A stretch of 45,244 nucleotides of DNA from positions 2,724-47,967 of the forward strand of contig DKUL01000070.1 in the NCBI GenBank assembly GCA_002490665.1, read 5' to 3'. Positions 32,217 to 39,400 of this stretch are shown piece by piece; position 1 is the first letter of the stretch, and every line of letters starts with the position of its first letter. The DNA comes from Lachnospiraceae bacterium UBA7205. Lineage in GTDB: Bacteria > Bacillota > Clostridia > Lachnospirales > Lachnospiraceae. The notes under the pieces were generated by a model. It saw only the letters and a list, made by a program, of their open reading frames with translations. It was not told the origin of the DNA and made no database searches. The position numbers and the translations under genes are program-made.

Positions 32217-32543
32217 GTGATTCCCTCCTTTTTGTTTTCTGGACAGTTCCTGGGTTTTTGCTACCGTTTATTCCGTTCCGGTAACAGGTTTTTCCTGTGA
32301 AAACACGGGGGATATTAGAATGGGTGTGCAGCGCCGTTAGAAATAACAGATAGAATTTCTTGGATATTACACGGAAAATGCCGCCGCATGGCAACGATTT
32401 AAGCCGGCAGCGCATAACAAAACAAAAGCACACAGAATAGACATTGCACGGTATCGCGCAATGACAGCATTCTAAAATCTCGTCTTGTGTCTTCTATTTT
32501 GTTATCTTAACATCTTCCCGCCACCTTTCCGTTTAAATATGTT
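32217..32543 (-). promoter_or_regulatory. Long structured 5' leader of the ABC-F gene
   Basis: About 325 bases separate the likely transcription start from the ABC-F ATG. On the minus strand there is first a tiny ORF ATG-TTA-AGA-TAA (Met-Leu-Arg, 32502-32513) behind GGTGGCGGG. Next comes a 23-codon ORF (32399-32470), whose early part lies in an 8-bp hairpin CATTGCGC/GTGCAATG. Then follow a TGCC/GGCA hairpin before TTTT, ACAGG-AAAAA-CCTGT, and GTTACCG/CGGTAGC; the last two overlap by two bases and compete. This is the layout of drug-responsive attenuation leaders. Confidence 0.55.
32399..32470 (-). CDS. Possible 23-residue leader peptide
   Basis: It reads MLSLRDTVQCLFCVLLFCYALPA and ends in TAA. 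There is only a weak purine-rich stretch (GACGAG) upstream. It lies in the ABC-F leader, and stalling on it could alter the downstream hairpins. Coding status is uncertain. Confidence 0.3.
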   Translation of the reverse strand: MLSLRDTVQCLFCVLLFCYALPA

Positions 32544-32549
32544 TGTTTC

Positions 32550-32578
32550 ATTGTAGTAAAAAAGCCCTTTTTTGTCAA
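32550..32578 (-). promoter_or_regulatory. sigma-A promoter of the ABC-F gene
   Basis: On the minus strand TTGACA (32573-32578) and TACAAT (32550-32555) are spaced by exactly 17 bases. The spacer contains AAAAAGGGCTTTTTT, itself a small palindrome. The divergent gene at 32660 has TATAAT at 32612-32617 with a poor -35. Together these account for the 32217-32659 gap. Confidence 0.8.
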
Positions 32579-32659
32579 GCAATTCATCTTCCACTGTGAA
32601 TGAAACTGTGATATAATATCGTCGGTTTAAAAAAACATGGTGTATACCGGAGACATAAG

Positions 32660-33067
32660 ATGATGGATAAGAGGACACACAGGATAATCAGTTTACTTTT
32701 TGCAATATTGCTGTTTTTGTCGGGAATGTATGCGGACGCAGTCACGGCAGAAGCTTTATTTGTGTACGACCTGACCGGAGAGGTGGCGGCAGGACTTGCT
32801 CCGCGCCATTCGGACATCAATGATGCTACGATATGCAGTACAATGGAGCTGTTAAATGTGTGCAGCATGGAGCAGCAATCACCAGGGCGTTACCAGGTAC
32901 GTGCAAGGGAAGTGAATGCCCTCCTGTATTTACAGTGCTCCGGTTTTGGCTTCTTGTCACAGGGAAAATCACGTATGCACCGCGTGGCAGCGCATCTGTG
33001 CTGCCGCAGACAGAATGAGCTTGTCATGGATTATCTGCATCAGTCAGACGGAAAAAAGCGAATCTAA
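32660..33067 (+). CDS. Small exported protein of unknown function
   Basis: A 135-residue protein with an N-terminal signal or anchor helix (LLFAILLFLSGMYADAVTA, likely cleavage near residue 30). The mature part, FVYDLTGEVAAGLAPRHSDINDATICSTMELLNVC..., has five or so Cys, including a CC pair, and no motif I recognise. GGAG lies seven bases before the ATG. It precedes the carrier gene by 119 bases, so it may share its transcript. It is better than a chance frame: signal peptide, ribosome binding site and a TATAAT box are all present. Confidence 0.6.
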   Translation: MMDKRTHRIISLLFAILLFLSGMYADAVTAEALFVYDLTGEVAAGLAPRHSDINDATICSTMELLNVCSMEQQSPGRYQVRAREVNALLYLQCSGFGFLSQGKSRMHRVAAHLCCRRQNELVMDYLHQSDGKKRI

Positions 33068-33101
33068 AGCTGTTTGGGAAAAGGATATAAGTAGTGTGGC
33101 A

Positions 33102-33146
33102 GGACATTCTGTACGGTATGGAATATATTATTGTATAAGAATGTCC
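33102..33146. promoter_or_regulatory. Inverted repeat upstream of the carrier gene
   Basis: GGACATTCT (33102-33110) and AGAATGTCC (33138-33146) are perfect nine-base inverted arms around an AT-rich 27-base centre. It lies 40 bases before the carrier ATG. It could be a paired operator or a leader stem; there is no T-run directly behind it. Confidence 0.4.
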
Positions 33147-33186
33147 GAAGGCGTAATGGGAACAGTTTTAGAAAGAAGGGAATTAT

Positions 33187-34542
33187 ATGTTGGCACAGGT
33201 TTTTGCAGTAATTATTTTTATTGCAATGTTTGTTTTTATTGTGACCGAAATTGTGGAAAGACATGTTGTTTCGCTGGTATGTGCACTGCTGACAATGATA
33301 TTTGTTTTCGGCATTGGGATGCACAGCATGGAGGCGGTGATTGAGACAATCAACCTGAAAAGCATCTTTGCAAAGGAGTTCTGGTATCTGTCGGGGGAGA
33401 CGTCGGGAAGCAGCGCCGGCATCAACTGGGAGACGATTCTGTTTATCTTTGGCATGATGGTCATGGTGGAAGGGATGGCGCGCGTCGGGTTTTTCCGATG
33501 GCTCTGTATGCGCATTGCCAGGCTTGTAAATTATCAGGTGATACCGCTTTTTATCACATTTATGGTTTTGTCAACGGTGCTGGCGATGTTTATCGACAGC
33601 ATCACGGTTATTTTATTTCTGGCGGCTGTGACGATTGAACTTTCACAGCTTCTGAAATTCAATCCGGTACCGATGATATTATCCGAGATTTTCTGCGCAA
33701 ATCTTGGCGGCTCGGCGACCATGTGCGGCGACCCGCCCAACATTATTATCGGGACATCGCTTGGCTATTCATTCACGGATTTTGTGACAAATACTGGTGT
33801 GATTGCAGGGGTCTGCCTGATTGCAGTACTGGTTTATTTTTACCTGATATTCCGAAAGGAACTCAGGGCGGGAGCATCGAAATCAGTCGATTACGGCAGC
33901 CTGCCAAGCCCGGAATCGACAATTACTGACAAGAAAGGGTTTGCGGTGAGCTGTGTCATCTTCGCCGTTGCGATTGTGCTGCTGGTGACGCATGCGCAGA
34001 CAGGGCTTACGGTTTCCACAATCGGGTGCATTGTTGCAATTGCTACCTTGGTAACTTCGTGGAAGTATGCTATACTGTTGTTAAGGAAGGTCGATTATAA
34101 GACGTTGTTATTTTTTATCGGGTTGTTTGTCGTCATTGGCGGACTGGAGCAGACGGGGATACTGGAAGTCATGGCTGCATTTATCGGCAAAATCAGCGGC
34201 GGCAATGTCATGGTCATGATAGCAATTATTATATGGTTATCAGCGGTTGCCAGCGCGTTTGTTGACAATATTCCGTTTGCGACCACAATGATACCGATTA
34301 TCAAGAGCCTGTCGGCGGCATATGGCGTTGATCTGTCCATGCTTGCGTGGACGCTGGCGATGGGAACGGACATTGGCGGAAGCGCGACTCCGATAGGCGC
34401 GTCGGCAAATGTTGTTGGCATTGCGACGGCATCAAGGGAAGGCTATGTGATAAAGTGGGGGCATTACTGCAAAAAGATGATGCCGGCAACGGTGATGGTT
34501 GTTCTGATATCAATGCTTTTGATTTATTTCCGTTATTTGTAA
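33187..34542 (+). CDS. ArsB/NhaD/CitM-superfamily ion transporter
   Basis: A 451-residue membrane carrier with about eleven helices. Two inverted-repeat motifs mark the ion-transporter superfamily: GGSATMCGDPPNIIIGTSLG in the first half and GGSATPIGASANVVGIA in the second, each forming a re-entrant hairpin. Relatives move arsenite, Na+ (NhaD), citrate or other dicarboxylates, and 'P-protein' types have similar motifs, so the substrate is open. FVDNIPFATTMIPIIKSL before the second motif is typical of the ArsB/NhaD side. AAGGG is upstream of the ATG. The cytidylate-kinase-like gene follows by 15 bases and is probably co-transcribed. Confidence 0.85.
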   Translation: MLAQVFAVIIFIAMFVFIVTEIVERHVVSLVCALLTMIFVFGIGMHSMEAVIETINLKSIFAKEFWYLSGETSGSSAGINWETILFIFGMMVMVEGMARVGFFRWLCMRIARLVNYQVIPLFITFMVLSTVLAMFIDSITVILFLAAVTIELSQLLKFNPVPMILSEIFCANLGGSATMCGDPPNIIIGTSLGYSFTDFVTNTGVIAGVCLIAVLVYFYLIFRKELRAGASKSVDYGSLPSPESTITDKKGFAVSCVIFAVAIVLLVTHAQTGLTVSTIGCIVAIATLVTSWKYAILLLRKVDYKTLLFFIGLFVVIGGLEQTGILEVMAAFIGKISGGNVMVMIAIIIWLSAVASAFVDNIPFATTMIPIIKSLSAAYGVDLSMLAWTLAMGTDIGGSATPIGASANVVGIATASREGYVIKWGHYCKKMMPATVMVVLISMLLIYFRYL

Positions 34543-34557
34543 AGGGAGGTGGAACGG

Positions 34558-35148
34558 ATGGAAAAGCAACTGATTATTTCCGTGGGAAGGGAGTATGGCA
34601 GCGGTGGCCACGAGATTGCGGAGAAGCTGTCAGGGCATTATGGCATCCAGCTGTTTGACCACAATCTTCTCGATGAGATTGCGGCGAAGAAAAACCTGAA
34701 TATGGAACATTTAAAGGGACTGGATGAAAGGCGTAAGAATCCGTTGTCTTCAAGGACGGTGAGGGGATACAGCAGCTCGCCGGAGGAAAACCTGCTGTAC
34801 CTTCAGTTTGACTTCCTGCGTGACAAGGCGGATTCCGGAGAGTCCTTTGTGATTGTGGGACGCTGTAGTGAAACCATACTGAAACAGTATGACAGCCTTA
34901 TATCCATATTTGTCCTTGGCGACCGTGACAAGAAGATTGAGCGGATTATGCGGCTGTACCAGCTGACGGAAAGCCAGGCGGTCAGGAAGATTCGTGAGAA
35001 GGATATGAAGCGCAGGCGTTACCATAATAGTTTCTGCGACAGAAAATGGGGGGATTCCAGGAATTATGATATTTCCCTGAACAGCAGTAAACTGGGGATT
35101 GATGGGACTGTTGAGCTGCTGACGGACTATATCGACAGGCGGAGATGA
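34558..35148 (+). CDS. Cytidylate kinase-like family protein
   Basis: A 196-residue P-loop protein of the cytidylate-kinase-like family. The phosphate-binding loop reads SVGREYGSGGHEIA, differing from canonical GxxGxGK by replacing Lys with His. Further family blocks are LFDHNLLDEIA, FVIVGRCSETIL, LGDRDKKIERIMRLYQ and REKDMKRRRYHNSFCDRKWGD. These proteins are common beside membrane carriers in Clostridia, but their substrate is not established. The ATG at 34558 follows GGGAGGTGG; a GTG at 34549 lies within that site. The gene ends four bases before a module II half-repeat. Confidence 0.85.
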   Translation: MEKQLIISVGREYGSGGHEIAEKLSGHYGIQLFDHNLLDEIAAKKNLNMEHLKGLDERRKNPLSSRTVRGYSSSPEENLLYLQFDFLRDKADSGESFVIVGRCSETILKQYDSLISIFVLGDRDKKIERIMRLYQLTESQAVRKIREKDMKRRRYHNSFCDRKWGDSRNYDISLNSSKLGIDGTVELLTDYIDRRR

Positions 35149-35152
35149 ATCT

Positions 35153-35165
35153 TCCCTACTCGATT
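35153..35165 (+). repeat. Module II half-repeat behind the cytidylate-kinase-like gene
   Basis: TCCCTACTCGATT, the right arm of module II, stands alone five bases after a stop codon. Confidence 0.6.
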
Positions 35166-35220
35166 AAAAAAGTGCAATGCGTACCCTTAAAAATGCGTTC
35201 CATACCCAATCTATTTTATT

Positions 35221-35267
35221 TTGACAATTTATCTGCTAAAATATCATTAAATTGTTGCAACAATTTA
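35221..35267 (+). promoter_or_regulatory. Promoter region with a 20-bp perfect palindrome
   Basis: TTGACA (35221-35226) is followed by TATCAT (35242-35247, spacing 15) or TCATTA (spacing 17). Directly after it lies the perfect palindrome TAAATTGTTGCAACAATTTA (35248-35267), centred near the expected transcription start. TTGTTGCAACAA resembles MarR-type operators. It would control the chemoreceptor gene. Confidence 0.6.
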
Positions 35268-35280
35268 GTCATACCCTCGG

Positions 35281-35314
35281 TAAGTTGCTGGGAAATTTAT
35301 TTTCCGGCAACTTA
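35281..35314 (+). terminator. Leader hairpin before the chemoreceptor gene
   Basis: TAAGTTGC pairs with GCAACTTA, and inside it GGAAA pairs with TTTCC. The stem is followed by TTTAT only, so it is a weak terminator or a structural leader element. Confidence 0.5.
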
Positions 35315-35360
35315 TTTATGTACACGCGGGTAGTGGAGAAGGTCATTCGCCTGCTCGATT
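35315..35360 (+). repeat. Repeat copy D: module II without module I
   Basis: TTTATGTACAC is joined directly to GCGGGTAG (35326-35333), and the palindrome ends CTGCTCGATT (35351-35360). Compared with copies A to C, module I is missing exactly between CAC and GC. The remainder of 35361-35461 shows nothing but a G-rich leader. Confidence 0.65.
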
Positions 35361-35461
35361 GTACAGTTTCATTTTTATGGGCGGTGGGCTGATATAGGGG
35401 GCGGCGGGATTGTTGGGCAATGGGGAAAAGAAACTTTTTGTAATGAGGGGGATGATTCAAA

Positions 35462-36964
35462 ATGGAAGAAAAACGTCGGGGAAAGGAATACGGAAAAGAA
35501 AAAAGGGTAAACAAATTTGTGCTGGCAATTGTCACGATTATCGATATGTTCCTGTTTTTCGGGTATATCGGGGATTATGCGCAGGGAAACATCAGTTTTG
35601 GATTTATGCTGTCGGTGGACTTGTCGGTCATTGTGTCCATGATAGCCTGTTACAGTGTTTATTTCCACAAAAAAGACAGCACGGCCTTCCAGCATGTCTC
35701 GGTGATTGGCTATATGGTGGTCTATGGGCTGGCAGTGTTTGGCGCACAGAATGACCTTGTGTTCATGATGGTGTTTCCGCTGACTGTAATCTATATCCTG
35801 TACTATGACATGAAGCTCATCCTGAGGATTGCAGTGGTGTTTGGCGCGATAAACGTGGTGGATGTGGTGTATATCGTCGCAGTGCTCAGACACATGCATT
35901 CCGGTGTCCCGATAAACAGCACTTCCCTTTTGTTACAGGGCGCCTCGGCAGTGGTATACATGATTGTGCTCTGCGGGACGACATATATTTCAAATGACAA
36001 CAATGCAAAGAAGATTGCCAGCATCAATCAGGAAAAGGATAAGAGCACTGCACTTCTAAATGAGGTGCTGAATGTTGTGGCGTCGGTGAAACAGAATTCC
36101 GGCGAGGCGGCAGAGCATATCAGGCAGTTAAGCCAGTATGTTGACGATACGGCATCCGAGCTGGGCGACATTGCGGAGGGGAACATCAACAATGCACAGA
36201 GCATTGAGAAACAGACCGTCATGACCGGAAATATCCAGAACATGATATTGGAGACCAAGCAGATGTCCGACGAAATGCTCTCGATGGCAGAGCGCTCCGA
36301 GGGGGCTGTCCGGGACGGGCAGCATACGGTTGACAGCCTTCAGGAGCAGTCGCATAAGACAAGGGAAGCAAATGAACAGGTTGTTGCCTCCGTGGCAGGG
36401 CTGATTTCAAACGCAAAGGCAGTGGAGAAGATTACGGAGCAGATTTTTTCCATTTCCAGCCAGACAAACCTGCTGGCGCTCAATGCCTCAATTGAGAGTG
36501 CCAGGGCCGGGGAAGCCGGAAAAGGATTTGCCGTGGTGTCCGAGGAAATCCGCGCGCTTGCTGATGAGACAAGAAAGCTGACCGAAGGGATTCAGGGAAT
36601 CGTGGCAGAGCTTAGGAAAAATGCCGACATGGCAAAAAATACGGTGGATAATGTCATTACAACAGCAGACACAGAGCACAAACTGATTCTGGATGCGAGT
36701 GCGAAGTTCGGTGAGATTGGCAGCCGTATGCAGGGACTGCATGGCAATGTGCAGGAAATGTATCGGAAGATAGAAGAAATTCTGGAATCCAACAACGTGA
36801 TTGTGGACAGCATTACCCATATTTCCGCTGTCAGCGAGGAAGTGACGGCGAGCACGCAGCAGGCGGCAGAGCTTGGTGCAGACACCAGCCGTAAGGCAGA
36901 ACAGGCGAGGGGACTGATGGTGGAGCTGCTTGAGACGGTAAAGGCGATTGACAAATATTTATAA
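35462..36964 (+). CDS. Methyl-accepting chemotaxis protein with multi-helix membrane sensor
   Basis: A 500-residue chemoreceptor. Six membrane helices fill residues ~18-180 with only short loops, so it lacks the usual large periplasmic-type ligand domain and probably senses membrane state or small hydrophobic signals. The signalling part is a long coiled coil; the hairpin tip reads FSISSQTNLLALNASIESARAGEAGKGFAVVSEEIRALADE. There is no HAMP domain that I can see. It signals to CheA/CheW encoded elsewhere; CheD from this window is a possible modifier. A strong terminator follows. Confidence 0.93.
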   Translation: MEEKRRGKEYGKEKRVNKFVLAIVTIIDMFLFFGYIGDYAQGNISFGFMLSVDLSVIVSMIACYSVYFHKKDSTAFQHVSVIGYMVVYGLAVFGAQNDLVFMMVFPLTVIYILYYDMKLILRIAVVFGAINVVDVVYIVAVLRHMHSGVPINSTSLLLQGASAVVYMIVLCGTTYISNDNNAKKIASINQEKDKSTALLNEVLNVVASVKQNSGEAAEHIRQLSQYVDDTASELGDIAEGNINNAQSIEKQTVMTGNIQNMILETKQMSDEMLSMAERSEGAVRDGQHTVDSLQEQSHKTREANEQVVASVAGLISNAKAVEKITEQIFSISSQTNLLALNASIESARAGEAGKGFAVVSEEIRALADETRKLTEGIQGIVAELRKNADMAKNTVDNVITTADTEHKLILDASAKFGEIGSRMQGLHGNVQEMYRKIEEILESNNVIVDSITHISAVSEEVTASTQQAAELGADTSRKAEQARGLMVELLETVKAIDKYL

Positions 36965-36973
36965 AGGAAAAGG

Positions 36974-37010
36974 AACGGACGCAGTTTTCGGGGAACTGCG
37001 TCCGTTTTTT
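36974..37010 (+). terminator. Strong terminator of the chemoreceptor gene
   Basis: AACGGACGCAGTT (36974-36986) and AACTGCGTCCGTT (36994-37006) form a 13-bp stem followed by T's. Confidence 0.93.
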
Positions 37011-37024
37011 CCGCGTCAAAACAG

Positions 37025-37053
37025 TTGACAAGGCGTTCTGCCGATTGTAGAAT
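37025..37053 (+). promoter_or_regulatory. sigma-A promoter
   Basis: TTGACA (37025-37030), a 17-base spacer and TAGAAT (37048-37053), 40 bases ahead of the exported-protein gene. Confidence 0.8.
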
Positions 37054-37092
37054 TAAGAAATCTACTGGAATGTATCTGGAAAGGAGATTCGT

Positions 37093-37824
37093 ATGAAAGT
37101 CAAAATAAGCCTGATTTGCGGAATTGCGATTGTGCTGGTGGCGCTTTGGGGCATCACTGCGGGAGAACGTGCGGTGAAAAAGGACGGAATCGGCATTGCT
37201 GAGGAAAATGATGATTTGAGGGACAGCAGCGGCGAACAGATTCCGGTGTCCTCGGCGGTGGTGACGAGCGAGATGGTGTGCGACATAGAAGGACCTGTCC
37301 TGGACTATGCGGACGGTGAGACACTGATTTTTCACCATGATTCTGGTCTTTTTGTCTATGACATCGGCAGGAAAAAGCTTGACAGCAGTGTGAATCTCAA
37401 AGAACTGGGATGCCTTGACGCGGAGGAACAAGTAAACTGTGAGATTTTTGTCGCGGCGGATGGTAAATGGGTCTGTCTGCGCCCGCTTGATACAAAGGAG
37501 CTGTATCTGTATGATGTCACAGGCAGGCGCATGACGCGGGAAGCGTATGACAGTGACCGTTACCAGGCACAAAACATGAATCTTTTTGCATCGCTCCAGC
37601 GGACGACCGACTGCGTTGAACCGGATTATACGGACTGGCGTTCCAGGGAGTGTGTGAAACTGCGCGATGACCCATGCAGTTATCTCTATCTGGAAAGCGG
37701 CAGCGGCATGCTGTCGGACATCTATTATGTCGTGGAAGAGGACGGCGGAGAGCGCGTACAGACTGTGCATATTTTTGACGACCAGACGCAGACAGTGCTG
37801 CTGAAAGAAACGACGGCAGGGTGA
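37093..37824 (+). CDS. Membrane-anchored extracytoplasmic protein of unknown function
   Basis: A 243-residue protein with an uncleaved or signal helix at residues 3-22, then an acidic linker and a beta-rich domain. Strands such as GPVLDYADGETLIFHHDSGLFVYDIGRKKL and KWVCLRPLDTKELYLYDVTGRRM look like beta-propeller blades. I do not recognise a named family. It has its own promoter and an AAGGAG site. The rhomboid protease gene follows within 60 bases, so the two are probably expressed together; whether this protein is a rhomboid substrate is speculation. Confidence 0.65.
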   Translation: MKVKISLICGIAIVLVALWGITAGERAVKKDGIGIAEENDDLRDSSGEQIPVSSAVVTSEMVCDIEGPVLDYADGETLIFHHDSGLFVYDIGRKKLDSSVNLKELGCLDAEEQVNCEIFVAADGKWVCLRPLDTKELYLYDVTGRRMTREAYDSDRYQAQNMNLFASLQRTTDCVEPDYTDWRSRECVKLRDDPCSYLYLESGSGMLSDIYYVVEEDGGERVQTVHIFDDQTQTVLLKETTAG

Positions 37825-37883
37825 GGGCGTCCAAAGACACTGTATTTTGCAAGCGGCGTCGAGGAGCAGAAAAGGAGATGTGT

Positions 37884-38471
37884 ATGAGGTCAAATAGAAA
37901 AATCAAGGTATCATTTAATTCGCCGGTTGTCATCTGTTTTACGGCAGTCTGCTTTGCCGCACTGGTGCTGGACTGGCTTACGAAGGGGTGGACGACAAAT
38001 ACATTTTTTAGTGTCTACCACTCCTCGCTGCTGTCGCCGCTGACGTATGTGCGGATGATTGGGCATGTGTTTGGTCACGCGGGATGGGAGCATTTTATTG
38101 GAAATATCATGTTGCTGCTGATTGTAGGGCCGCTGCTGGAAGAAAAGTATGGCTCGTCCAATATTCTGTTTGTCATCCTCGCAACGGCGCTGGTGACAGG
38201 GATTGTAAATTATATCTTTTTCCCGCATGTGCAGCTGCTCGGCGCAAGCGGCGTGGTGTTTGCATTTATCCTGCTGTCACCCTTTACCAGCGTGAAGGAG
38301 GGAAGCATACCGATTACCCTGGTGCTTGTGGCGGCGCTCTATATCGGAGGACAGATTTACAGCGGCGTTTTTGCGGACGACAATGTATCCCAGCTGACCC
38401 ATATTGTAGGCGGATGCGTGGGAGCAGGGCTCGGGTATGTGATGCATAAAAATAAGATGAATCGGTATTGA
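37884..38471 (+). CDS. Rhomboid-family intramembrane serine protease
   Basis: A 195-residue polytopic protein. HVFGHAGWEHFIGNIMLLLIVGPLLEEKYG contains the conserved His/Asn helix, LLGASGVVFAFILL contains the catalytic Ser of GASG, and QLTHIVGGCVGAGLGY contains the catalytic His. These match the six-helix rhomboid core, which cleaves membrane proteins within the bilayer. The ATG at 37884 follows AAAAGGAG by six bases; longer frames back to 37821 lack a site. The metallophosphoesterase gene starts 16 bases on. Confidence 0.9.
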   Translation: MRSNRKIKVSFNSPVVICFTAVCFAALVLDWLTKGWTTNTFFSVYHSSLLSPLTYVRMIGHVFGHAGWEHFIGNIMLLLIVGPLLEEKYGSSNILFVILATALVTGIVNYIFFPHVQLLGASGVVFAFILLSPFTSVKEGSIPITLVLVAALYIGGQIYSGVFADDNVSQLTHIVGGCVGAGLGYVMHKNKMNRY

Positions 38472-38487
38472 TGCAAAGGAGGTACTT

Positions 38488-39360
38488 ATGGACATTGCTG
38501 TTTTATCGGATATCCATGGAAACGGTATCGCGCTGCAGGCCTGTATGGAATATTTGAAAAAACATCCGGTTGATGCATATTGTTTTCTGGGGGATTATGT
38601 GGGAGAATTTCCCGGAATCCGGCGGGTAATGGACACACTTTACGAATTGCAGGAGAAATTTCCCTGTTATATGCTCAGGGGAAACAAGGAAGGGTACATG
38701 CTGTCCGGGATGGGGGAAGCGCACCCGGAATGGGACAGCTATCCAAGCACGGTCGGAATGCTGCGCTATGGGCGGGCACATTTGACGCGGCAGGATTTAT
38801 CTTTTATGGAAAGCCTGCCAGCCACGGCGTGCATTCATATAGACGGCATGAAGGATATCAGGATATGCCATGGTACACAAAGGGCGGTAAACGAAAAGAT
38901 GCGTCCCCAAAATCGCGAAAATCAGGAAATTCTTGCAGGGGTTGAGGAAGAATATATGCTGTGCGGCCATACACACAAGGTCATGAATATTCAGGAGTAT
39001 TCCAAAACCATATGGAATCCCGGCTCGGTCGGTCTGCCTGTCATTGAGGAGGGTGCTATGAAAGCGCAGTTTATGGTACTGCACGGCGACGATGGGGCAT
39101 GGCGTCCTGAGTTCGTGGAACTGGATTACGACATAGAGCGGACGATACAGGATATGCACGAAAACGGTTTGCGCGAGGTGGCGCCTTACTGGACAAGGGT
39201 GACAGAGCGCATTCTGAGGGGGACAAGGGTGACACACGGAGGGGTGCTGGGCAGGGCGATGGAGCTGTGCACACAGGAGACTGGCGGATGTGACTGGCCC
39301 GAAGTGCCGGAGATTTATTGGAAGCGGGCATTTGAGGAAGTGGCTGTCAGATGCTCCTGA
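38488..39360 (+). CDS. Calcineurin-like metallophosphoesterase
   Basis: A 290-residue enzyme with all five metal motifs: LSDIHGN, FLGDYVGEFPG, LRGNKEGY, ICHGTQ and LCGHTHK, followed by WNPGSVGLPV as in the YfcE/MJ0936 group. It would hydrolyse phosphodiesters or phosphomonoesters with two divalent metals. The last ~90 residues (VELDYDIERTIQDMHENGL to the end) form a helical tail seen in several Firmicutes relatives. AAAGGAGG lies before the ATG. It is likely the last gene of the 37093-39360 unit. Confidence 0.88.
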   Translation: MDIAVLSDIHGNGIALQACMEYLKKHPVDAYCFLGDYVGEFPGIRRVMDTLYELQEKFPCYMLRGNKEGYMLSGMGEAHPEWDSYPSTVGMLRYGRAHLTRQDLSFMESLPATACIHIDGMKDIRICHGTQRAVNEKMRPQNRENQEILAGVEEEYMLCGHTHKVMNIQEYSKTIWNPGSVGLPVIEEGAMKAQFMVLHGDDGAWRPEFVELDYDIERTIQDMHENGLREVAPYWTRVTERILRGTRVTHGGVLGRAMELCTQETGGCDWPEVPEIYWKRAFEEVAVRCS

Positions 39361-39400
39361 ATAAACAATAAAAATGCTTGATTTAAGGAGGAGAAGGATT

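Noticed and set aside
32032..32433. 133-residue frame overlapping the ABC-F start
   Set aside because: It overlaps the confident ABC-F coding start in another frame and lacks a domain; only the two small leader ORFs are kept as candidates.
36592..37893. 433-residue open frame on the minus strand
   Set aside because: It runs antisense across the chemoreceptor end, a strong terminator and a second well-supported gene, with no ribosome binding site and no recognisable domain; it is a shadow frame.
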